From assembly GCA_030632405.1 (NCBI GenBank), contig DAOVUU010000167.1:1-6204 (forward strand): a DNA stretch of 6,204 bases, given 5' to 3'. This document shows, piece by piece, positions 1-5,731 of this stretch. A model generated the notes under the pieces. It was given only the letters and a program-made list of their open reading frames with translations. It did no database searches and had not been told where the DNA came from. Origin of the DNA: Desulfobulbaceae bacterium (GTDB taxonomy: Bacteria; Desulfobacterota; Desulfobulbia; Desulfobulbales; Desulfocapsaceae). Position 1 is the first letter of the stretch; each line of letters opens with the position of its first letter. The translations under genes were made by a program, and so were the position numbers.

Positions 1-2
1 AT

Positions 3-119
3 AAGTTTGACATTCCCATGTGGTTACTTGAACGATATAACTCTTCAATCAATTTATCAAAACTCAAATCCTCCCAGGAGCTGATAATACCGATTCTAAA
101 GGATACTTTGCAAAATTGA
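3..119 (+). CDS. LysM-domain protein, C-terminal fragment (cut by left window edge)
   Basis: An open frame enters from the left edge and ends at TGA 117-119, giving 38 residues. The segment KFDIPMWLLERYN followed by a short linker and SQELIIPIL has the pattern of a LysM repeat: an amphipathic helix beginning with a hydrophobic 'I-x-x-x-L-x-x-x-N', then a 'GQ-L-IP'-like strand. Here the usual Gly before the Gln is Ser. LysM repeats bind peptidoglycan or chitin glycan strands and are often placed last in membrane-bound lytic transglycosylases and other envelope enzymes. A transglycosylase is therefore a reasonable guess for the whole protein, but no catalytic part is visible. The protein ends 9 residues after the 'IP' strand, normal for a terminal LysM. 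The next gene starts 43 bases downstream on the same strand. The call rests on a single short domain. Confidence 0.66.
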   Translation, partial: KFDIPMWLLERYNSSINLSKLKSSQELIIPILKDTLQN

Positions 120-152
120 AATTTTATCATAACTCAACAACACTTCACATAT

Positions 153-157
153 GAGGA
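153..157 (+). promoter_or_regulatory. Shine-Dalgarno site fixing the MoaE start at 163
   Basis: GAGGA lies five bases before the ATG at 163. It also overlaps an earlier in-frame ATG at 151, for which no comparable purine-rich site exists upstream (the preceding bases are AC-rich). This supports initiation at 163, not 151. Confidence 0.6.
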
Positions 158-162
158 CAAAA

Positions 163-528
163 ATGGGTATTTCACAAATACTAAGAGAGCTGAAAAACAG
201 ACCTGATTTTGCTGACAATGTAGGCATGATTCTCATCCATAATGGTACTGTCCGTAACTGGTCACGGAAAGACAGAGCAAAGGTTTCAGCTCTTGAAGTT
301 ACTCCAGACTATGAAAAAATAGAGACACTCCGCCAGGAATATCTGCAACATGAAGGTATTTTTGATATAATCATAGAAGCATTTTCCGGAACATTTAAAC
401 CCGGAGATGATCTCCTTTATATCATCGTTGCGGGCGATATACGGGAAAATATCAAGCCTGTGCTTTCTAACCTTCTTGATAGAGTTAAAGCGGAGGCAGT
501 TACAAAAAAAGAGATAATCTCTTTCTGA
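163..528 (+). CDS. moaE: MoaE-like molybdopterin synthase catalytic subunit, short form
   Basis: MoaE is the large subunit of molybdopterin synthase. With MoaD thiocarboxylate as sulfur donor, it converts precursor Z (cPMP) to molybdopterin in the cytoplasm. In the 121-residue product I see the family signature HNGTVRN (26-32), SALEV (42-46), the PGDD strand (80-83), and a C-terminal helix running LLDRVK to TKKE (104-117). Aligned by eye to remembered E. coli MoaE, Arg31, Arg94, Lys109 and Lys116 fall on Arg39, Arg104, Lys119 and Lys126, so the lysines tied to catalysis are kept. The residue at the E. coli His103 position is Ile93. The protein stops 5 residues after Lys116, whereas typical MoaE (about 140-150 residues) has a further tail of some 20. 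An ATG at 151 would add four residues, but the Shine-Dalgarno site favours 163. No moaD or other cofactor gene is in view. Confidence 0.8.
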   Translation: MGISQILRELKNRPDFADNVGMILIHNGTVRNWSRKDRAKVSALEVTPDYEKIETLRQEYLQHEGIFDIIIEAFSGTFKPGDDLLYIIVAGDIRENIKPVLSNLLDRVKAEAVTKKEIISF

Positions 529-577
529 TCCTCAAAAAATGGCTCAATAATGTAAATCCCCCCTATCGGATGATTCC

Positions 578-1888
578 ATGGACACCAGTCAAACAAACAA
601 AACCCGAGACCAGACAACCCTCACCACCTGGGCTGATACCAAAATCTCAAATCCTTCTCTGCTGAATGCAACAATCCACCGCCTTCTTCGAATTGTCCTT
701 ATCACCATAGAAGGATTCAAAAACAATGACCTGTCACTACGCTCCAGTGCCTTAACATACACAGTACTCCTCTCCCTGGTCCCCATGCTCGCCATGAGCA
801 CAGCCGTAGTTAAGGGACTAGGAGGGGGAGATCAACTGCGGGAGGCAGCCTATACCTACATAGAAACGCTGGAGCATACCGCCCAAAAAAGACAGACCGC
901 TCCCTCCGAAGAAAAGCTTACCGACCATCTTCGATCTGCTGCCGACAAACTTTTTGACTATGTTGACCGTACAAATTTTGCTACACTCGGGACCATTGGA
1001 ATGATAGGCATTCTGCTCAGTGTTATTTTGGTACTGAGTCATATTGAATCCGCTATGAATGCGATCTGGAAAGTGCAGAACGGGCGATCGATTGTCAGAA
1101 AGATTGCAGACTACCTCACACTGCTCGTCCTCATGCCAATCTCCATTAATGTTGCCTTTGCAGCCAGTGCTTTTCTTGCAAACCCGATACTCGCGTCAAA
1201 AATTGACGTAATAATACCTTTTCTCTGGCTGCAGACATTGCTCCTCCAGCTGTTACCTGTTTTTTTTATAGCCCTCACCCTGTATGTGATCTATATCTTC
1301 TTTCCCAACACCAAAGTTAAGACTCTACCGGCCGCATTCGGAGCTATCCTTGCAGCTTTCCTCTGGTTCAGCATACAGAATATATATATATCGCTGCAGG
1401 TCGGTGTAGCAAAATATAATGCAATTTACGGTTCCTTTGCCACTCTGCCACTCTTTCTGATCTGGATGTATTTTGGCTGGATGTTTATTCTTTCCGGTGC
1501 ACAGGTCGCTTTCGCCGTTCAAAACCAGATGACCTACAGACTGCGCAAGATACCGGCAAAACCATCACAAAATCTCGCAGCGGCATTTGATATAATGAGT
1601 CTTACCTACTCCTCCTTTGAACAAAAAAATGAGCTCACAGTTTCAAATCTTTGTCCACAGCTTCCCGAATACCCCGAAGCTGTTTTAGAAGAGGTTCTTG
1701 CTCAATTGCAAAGTGCAGGGATTATCCACCTTTCACAATCCAACCGGCAACTGCTGCCATCAGAACCGATGGAAACTTTCGACACCCGGGCGGTGGTCGA
1801 TACCATTCTCGGCTCGGATGCACCGGATACTCCCGGGGGAAATCAGAGTTTACAATCGATCAAGAGTGCAGGATCAAATCATACGTAA
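578..1888 (+). CDS. YihY/BrkB family inner-membrane protein
   Basis: A 436-residue multi-pass membrane protein of the YihY/BrkB (UPF0761) family, once misnamed ribonuclease BN. Its molecular function is not firmly known; a transport or envelope role is usually suggested. Family marks are the first membrane helix with SSALTYTVLLSLVPML (56-71), a second hydrophobic stretch at about 134-165 that runs into SAMNAIWKV (158-166), further helices at about 178-200 and 213-242, and the strong signature YNAIYGSFATLPLFLIWMYF (280-299) followed by the last helix and SGAQVA. Between helices 1 and 2 is a polar, charged loop (about 85-132). Residues about 331-402 form a soluble tail resembling a winged helix (a predicted helix-turn-helix followed by LQSAGIIHLS), as found in longer family members. 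The length suits such versions. The start ATG has only a weak CGGA site seven bases upstream. It lies 49 bases after the MoaE gene and ends 18 bases before a convergent gene, with no convincing terminator hairpin between them. Confidence 0.88.
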   Translation: MDTSQTNKTRDQTTLTTWADTKISNPSLLNATIHRLLRIVLITIEGFKNNDLSLRSSALTYTVLLSLVPMLAMSTAVVKGLGGGDQLREAAYTYIETLEHTAQKRQTAPSEEKLTDHLRSAADKLFDYVDRTNFATLGTIGMIGILLSVILVLSHIESAMNAIWKVQNGRSIVRKIADYLTLLVLMPISINVAFAASAFLANPILASKIDVIIPFLWLQTLLLQLLPVFFIALTLYVIYIFFPNTKVKTLPAAFGAILAAFLWFSIQNIYISLQVGVAKYNAIYGSFATLPLFLIWMYFGWMFILSGAQVAFAVQNQMTYRLRKIPAKPSQNLAAAFDIMSLTYSSFEQKNELTVSNLCPQLPEYPEAVLEEVLAQLQSAGIIHLSQSNRQLLPSEPMETFDTRAVVDTILGSDAPDTPGGNQSLQSIKSAGSNHT

Positions 1889-1906
1889 TACTCAAAAAAT
1901 AAAAGT

Positions 1907-2533
1907 TCAATTCGCACGGGTGAGAATAACCTTCATCCCCAGCAATACCATTGCTCCTCCGAGTATCCTGTCCAGCCAGTGCCCGGCACGCCTGAACATT
2001 CTGTTCACAGACGGGTAAGCAAGCAGAGAAGCCAGCAACGAAAACCACGCCAGCTGAATAATCATGATCCACACCCCATACACGGCGAGCTGATAGATCG
2101 GCATTTCAGGAGAAAGTACCAGAGTAAAAAGAGAGACAAAATATATTGGTGCCTTTGGATTCAGTGCATTACAGACAAATCCGGTACCAATATATTTTAA
2201 AGAGGAGCGTTTTGGAATAGACCTGACCTTCGTTTTTGTATTTACAGGCTTTGCCCGAATCCCCTTCCACCCGAGGAATACGAGATAACTTCCCCCCAGT
2301 ATTTTGATTATCCATAAGAGGTCGGCAGAATTTGCAATAACGGTTGCAAGACCGAAAACCGAGTAAACAATGTGGATTGAAAGACCAAGAGATATCCCCA
2401 GGCTGCATAACAGCCCTGCCTTTTTTCCATTGGCAAGTGTCTGTTGAGAGACAAGCACAAAATCTGGCCCCGGAGAGGCGGCGGCAAGAACATGAATCAC
2501 TGTAACAAGCAATAAACCCTGAATAAGATCCAT
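1907..2533 (-). CDS. LysE/RhtB family amino-acid exporter
   Basis: A 208-residue inner-membrane protein with the length and layout of LysE/RhtB translocators, which export amino acids such as lysine, homoserine, threonine or leucine by proton antiport. The diagnostic motif SPGPDF (20-25) closes the first membrane helix. It is followed by the usual loop (QQTLANGKKAGL, 30-41), the helix GISLGLSIHIVYSVFGLATV (46-65), and a third helix ending in GGSYLVFLGWKGIRA (79-93), also typical. Three more hydrophobic segments lie in the C-terminal half, giving about six. The substrate cannot be read from sequence. The ATG start places SPGPD at the expected distance from the N-terminus; a weak GGTG site is six bases upstream. 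It lies downstream of a putative terminator after the ChrB-like gene, so it may be transcribed separately. It is not the chromate transporter ChrA, despite the neighbouring ChrB-like gene. Confidence 0.88.
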   Translation of the reverse strand: MDLIQGLLLVTVIHVLAAASPGPDFVLVSQQTLANGKKAGLLCSLGISLGLSIHIVYSVFGLATVIANSADLLWIIKILGGSYLVFLGWKGIRAKPVNTKTKVRSIPKRSSLKYIGTGFVCNALNPKAPIYFVSLFTLVLSPEMPIYQLAVYGVWIMIIQLAWFSLLASLLAYPSVNRMFRRAGHWLDRILGGAMVLLGMKVILTRAN

Positions 2534-2570
2534 ATATTACACCAAAAAAACCATATTGTTAATCCACCTG

Positions 2571-2601
2571 AAAAAAATATAGCCTGAAGGCTTTGAGGCT
2601 A
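2571..2601 (-). terminator. Putative rho-independent terminator after the ChrB-like gene
   Basis: Read on the minus strand, TAGCCT (2601-2596) can pair with AGGCTA (2585-2580) around a ten-base loop. An alternative compact stem is AGCC-TTCA-GGCT. The hairpin is followed by TAT and a run of seven T (2577-2571). The TAG stop codon of the ChrB-like gene forms the first three bases of the longer stem. The stem is short, so strength is uncertain, but its placement at a gene end fits an operon terminator. Confidence 0.5.
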
Positions 2602-3072
2602 ATCCGTTGTGTTCTTGTACAATTCATCAAAATAAAGTATTGCCTGGAGAATAGCTTCTTGTTCATTTTTCTCCTTATCCACAATCTTCCTGAGATCGTC
2701 TTGCACCGTATATGTCTTCTCTATTTTCTTTGTTTGCCATGTATTGATCTCTATGTCATGAATAATCCCTCCAATAGAGATCAGTTTACCATCATGGAGT
2801 TCCATGTCTTGCAAAATAGACTCAAAAGTAGATTGTGTGTGTGTGCGTTTAAACCTGGAGGATGGCACATCAAAAGGAATACCGCCTCTTATTTCACTTC
2901 CCTTGGATATCAATTTAAACTCGGCTTCCTGATCGATAAACCGTTTTATAAGCCACAAGGATGCCAGTTTATCTGGTTCAAGTCCCTGCCAGGTAATGTA
3001 GGTTTGACTGTTTGCTGCAAATGGATACAGTAAAACAATTAAGAGAACAATTGATATCGGCATTCTAACCAT
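2599..3072 (-). CDS. Exported ChrB C-terminal-domain protein (chromate-resistance family)
   Basis: The 157-residue product matches the C-terminal domain of ChrB (Pfam Chrome_Resist, PF09828) over nearly its whole length. Visible marks are PDKLASLWLIKRFID (33-47) with AEF (50-52), GGIPFDVP (63-70), H78 with the STFESIL block (81-87), and IIHDIEIN (103-110) at the place of the usual 'IVR-AD' motif. Classical ChrB is a cytoplasmic regulator or sensor of chromate efflux with an extra N-terminal domain. Here the domain stands alone behind a hydrophobic N-terminus (about residues 4-20, ending AANSQ), which looks like a signal peptide, so the protein is probably periplasmic. Its biochemical role is unknown. 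The gene begins 21 bases after the permease stop. ATG 3063 is an alternative start with a GGATGG site five bases upstream; ATG 3072 keeps the positive residue Arg3 expected before a signal helix. No ChrA gene is visible. Confidence 0.75.
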   Translation of the reverse strand: MVRMPISIVLLIVLLYPFAANSQTYITWQGLEPDKLASLWLIKRFIDQEAEFKLISKGSEIRGGIPFDVPSSRFKRTHTQSTFESILQDMELHDGKLISIGGIIHDIEINTWQTKKIEKTYTVQDDLRKIVDKEKNEQEAILQAILYFDELYKNTTD

Positions 3073-3093
3073 CCAAGACTTTGATTGACCTTT

Positions 3094-4677
3094 TTACGAG
3101 TTTATCATCCTTGAATAACACGTTCTGCAAATAAACCCGGCCAGGAACATCACCATGATAATAAACAGACAGAGAGATGCAACCATATCATCAGCTCCGT
3201 AATGCATTAGATTATAAATTTTCACTGCAATAGTTTCTCTCCCCGGTGGAACAAGCAACAACGTTGCAGACAGTTCAGAAAAACAGCAGATAAAAACCAG
3301 AAAGAACGCTGTTACAGCACTGGGTCTTAACTGGGGAAGAATAATACGAAGCATTACTTTTGTTCTGGATGCTCCTGCCAGCAATGCAACTTCCTCACTC
3401 TGAAGTTCTATTTGTTCAATACCTGCCTGTAAAATTTTAATAGCCAGAAATAGAAAGTGGGCAACCAATCCCGTCAGGCAGAAGAGTGATGAAGAGGAGA
3501 GGTAGTGCAGATCGAACACGTTTCCAGCCTTGATCAGACCGAGGCTGAAAAGTGCAGCCGGAACCGCCATGGGTATTAATGCAAAGAAATCTATAGCTGA
3601 TTGCAGGGGATGATGTCGAGCAAGCAGATATGCATACGGTATCGAACAGATCAGTGTTGTCAATGCACAGAGTAATGCCAGCAGTGTACTGTAAAGAAGT
3701 TCATCAAAAGCACCCGATACCGAGCGCCAGAACAATTCGACATCTGGAATAGCTGAGATAAAAACAAGGCAGGGTAAAGCAACAGATAAAAACCAGATCA
3801 CAGCCAGTAAGACAAAACCCAAAAATGTATATCGTCTCTCTGTCAGTAGTATTCTGTTTTGGGTGCTGGAAAAGCCAAAATATTTTTTACCGCGCATACT
3901 TTTCTGTATGACCAGAGTTAAAACAAGGGCAAAGGTCAACAGGGGAATGGTCATAAAAAGGGCTCCCATTTCGTCATACATGGCTGCCAGCTGCATAAAA
4001 ATTTCTACAGATACCACCCGGACCCTGAAGATATCAGGGACATCAAAACTGTTGAGAGTAAACAGGGTTACCAGCAGGCAACTGCCGAAAATATGAGGAG
4101 AAATCAGTGGCAAACTGATCTTTCTCAAAACCTTGACAGGTGAGCTGCTGCAGAGAGCAGCTTCTTCCTGCCTGGCATCCACTGACTGAAGTCCGGCCAT
4201 GACAACAGTTGTTACCAGTGGAATAAAAGCAATACTCAAAATCAGGACAACACCTGCCTTACTGTAAAGAAAACCGTACAGTATCTGTCTTGATTCAGAT
4301 ATGGAAAAAAGCTGCACAAGCAACCCATTTCCATCAAGCATTCTGCTCCAGGTTAAGGCGTGGATATAGGGAGGAATGAGAAAAGGAATGAAGTAGGAAT
4401 AAAGGAAAAATGTGCGCCAGACCACTCTTACCCTTTGCAGGGAAATTGCCTGCAAGGTGCCAATCAGCCCTGCAGTACAGGCTGTACCGAGTGCCAGTAC
4501 CAACGAATTGTACAGGCTTTTCAGATATTGCCCCTGGAATAAATCACCCAACCCGGGCCCTTCTTGTGAATTGGACAAAAAAAGTGCAATGTACCCAGCT
4601 ACCGGTATACAAAACAGAACTCCGGAGAGGATAAAAACAGCTCTGAGGTGAGGACGGAATAAGCGGTTTATACTCAC
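3094..4677 (-). CDS. Iron(III)-type ABC transporter permease, fused two-domain (FbpB-like)
   Basis: This 527-residue inner-membrane protein holds two tandem BPD_transp_1 permease domains, the fused arrangement of FbpB/SfuB/ThiP-type importers, with about twelve hydrophobic segments. Each half has the cytoplasmic EAA loop that docks the ATPase: EEAALCSSSP leading to ISLP (171-190) in the first half, and EEVALLAGAS leading to IILP (428-448) in the second. The second matches the consensus; the first has Ser178 in place of the conserved Gly. The end of domain two contains VPPGRETIAVKIYNLMHYGA (50-69 residues after Ser427), typical of the iron(III) permease branch. The gene follows the binding protein by 22 bases and is its evident partner. 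The start codon is GTG (4677-4675) with no recognisable Shine-Dalgarno site and no ATG nearby, so expression may depend on translation of the upstream gene. No ATPase gene is present in the window. Confidence 0.9.
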   Translation of the reverse strand: MSINRLFRPHLRAVFILSGVLFCIPVAGYIALFLSNSQEGPGLGDLFQGQYLKSLYNSLVLALGTACTAGLIGTLQAISLQRVRVVWRTFFLYSYFIPFLIPPYIHALTWSRMLDGNGLLVQLFSISESRQILYGFLYSKAGVVLILSIAFIPLVTTVVMAGLQSVDARQEEAALCSSSPVKVLRKISLPLISPHIFGSCLLVTLFTLNSFDVPDIFRVRVVSVEIFMQLAAMYDEMGALFMTIPLLTFALVLTLVIQKSMRGKKYFGFSSTQNRILLTERRYTFLGFVLLAVIWFLSVALPCLVFISAIPDVELFWRSVSGAFDELLYSTLLALLCALTTLICSIPYAYLLARHHPLQSAIDFFALIPMAVPAALFSLGLIKAGNVFDLHYLSSSSLFCLTGLVAHFLFLAIKILQAGIEQIELQSEEVALLAGASRTKVMLRIILPQLRPSAVTAFFLVFICCFSELSATLLLVPPGRETIAVKIYNLMHYGADDMVASLCLFIIMVMFLAGFICRTCYSRMINS

Positions 4678-4699
4678 AGGAATAAGAATGTTAAAGAGT

Positions 4700-5731
4700 T
4701 TACTCTATGAATAGAGAACGGCAGAATTTGTCTGATTGTGCGACATAGCCAGCCGCTTCCTGGTAATTAACATCCATAATTTTAAGGCCGTCGACGGAAG
4801 CACGCCCTGCCTCTTTTGTACCATTCTCTCTCACAGGGATGTTCTGTGACTCACTTTCTGCCAGCAGCCTCTCCACTTCTTTACTCAGGAGAAAATCGAT
4901 TAACTGCTTTCCTGACTCCGGATGAGGGCCTCCCTTTACCAGGGCCACAGTGTTGGGGATAAGAAAAGCGCCCATAGTTTGCTGGTCGGGGAATGCCATC
5001 GACACCGGTTTGTTACGAAGTATGGCGACATGAACGTCATCGGTATCGGTTATACCGAGAGGGACCTCTCCCGCTGCAACCACATCACGAACAACAGAGT
5101 TACCGGCAACAATCAGGACATCGTTTTCTTTGAGATCCCTTAGAAAAGATTCAGCTTTTTCCTGCCCCATTACTGCATATAGCGCTCCCATATGAGTTGC
5201 TACCGTTCCCAGAAGCGGGTACGCCATAGCAACTTTACCACGCCATACAGGCTGAGCGAGATCCTGCAGAGTCTTTGGCAGATCTTTTTTCTGCAGCATA
5301 TTCGTATTATAAATAAGAACACGTGCCCTGCAGCTGAAGCCGGTCCAGTATCCCTCAGGGTCTTTGAACTGTCTGGGGATATCAGCGCGTTCAGGAGAAA
5401 AATAGGGGGTAAATATGTTTTTCTTCTGCAGCATTATGGTTCGGGCTATCTCCGAATTCCAAAACACATCCGCCCTTGGGTGCTTTTTTTCAGCCAGAAG
5501 CCGGTGGGTTAAACCAACAGTCTTTGCCGCTTCCACATCATAAACGGCCTTAACTTTAATATTTGTTCGTTGTTCGAAGAGGTCAAGTATAGGTTCAGAG
5601 AACACCTGATCAACAGAAGTGTATACCACAACAACATCTGCCGCAGTTGCCTCTGCTGCTGAAAACAGTGGATGAAAGAGCAAGAGCACTACCAATAACG
5701 TAATTCTCTTGATAATATATGCTGTATTCAA
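4700..5731 (-). CDS. Periplasmic solute-binding protein of iron(III)-type ABC transporter
   Basis: A 343-residue binding protein of the family that includes FbpA. A signal peptide is clear: basic Lys8-Arg9, a hydrophobic core to about 24, and an AEATAA cleavage region near 26-31. The mature protein starts with VVVVYTSVDQVFSEPILDLF (33-52) and TNIKVKAVYDVEAAKTVGL (56-74). It continues with PRADVFWNSE (85-94), DPEGYWTGFSCRARVLIYNT (124-143), VWRGKVAMAYPLLGT (162-176), GNSVVRDVVAAGEVPLGITD (210-229) and IPNTVALVKGGPHP (258-271). The tandem tyrosines that bind iron in classical FbpA are not evident; TDTDD (228-232) sits about where they would be expected. The ligand could be iron(III) or another small molecule. 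The likely start is TTG 5731-5729, which overlaps the TGA stop of the upstream gene; no in-frame ATG precedes it. The permease gene follows 22 bases downstream. The absence of a lipobox cysteine suggests a soluble protein. Confidence 0.88.
   Translation of the reverse strand: MNTAYIIKRITLLVVLLLFHPLFSAAEATAADVVVVYTSVDQVFSEPILDLFEQRTNIKVKAVYDVEAAKTVGLTHRLLAEKKHPRADVFWNSEIARTIMLQKKNIFTPYFSPERADIPRQFKDPEGYWTGFSCRARVLIYNTNMLQKKDLPKTLQDLAQPVWRGKVAMAYPLLGTVATHMGALYAVMGQEKAESFLRDLKENDVLIVAGNSVVRDVVAAGEVPLGITDTDDVHVAILRNKPVSMAFPDQQTMGAFLIPNTVALVKGGPHPESGKQLIDFLLSKEVERLLAESESQNIPVRENGTKEAGRASVDGLKIMDVNYQEAAGYVAQSDKFCRSLFIE

Noticed and set aside
1..19. Minus-strand ATG at 19 running out of the left edge
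   Set aside because: Only six codons are visible and they overlap the LysM-coding frame on the plus strand, which has a recognisable motif.
112..125. Perfect AT-only inverted repeat AAAATT-GA-AATTTT over the LysM stop codon
   Set aside because: Only six A/T pairs with a two-base centre, no T-run terminator geometry; expected by chance in AT-rich spacers.
1380..1391. (AT)6 run inside the YihY-family gene
   Set aside because: It encodes part of a hydrophobic helix with Ile and Tyr codons in a conserved region; no sign of a regulatory role.
1889..1906. Bidirectional terminator between the convergent YihY and LysE-type genes
   Set aside because: The gap is A-rich but I could find no stem longer than three or four pairs around it.
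2534..2562. Promoter-like pair TTAACA and TAATAT with a 17-base spacer on the minus strand before the LysE-type gene
   Set aside because: The -10-like box touches the ATG, so transcription would begin inside the coding sequence. The SPGPD motif position argues against a later start, and the region is simply AT-rich.
2593..3033. Plus-strand open frame of 146 codons opposite the ChrB-like gene
   Set aside because: No recognisable domain, Cys/Leu/Phe-rich shadow composition, and the opposite strand has a clear protein family match with signal peptide.
1907..3072. Chromate-resistance operon (chrB plus chrA)
   Set aside because: The membrane protein next to the ChrB-like gene carries the LysE/RhtB motif SPGPDF and length, not chromate transporter features, and a putative terminator separates the two genes.
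5192..5512. Plus-strand open frame of 106 codons inside the binding-protein gene
   Set aside because: It lies antisense to conserved motifs of the binding protein and resembles no family.
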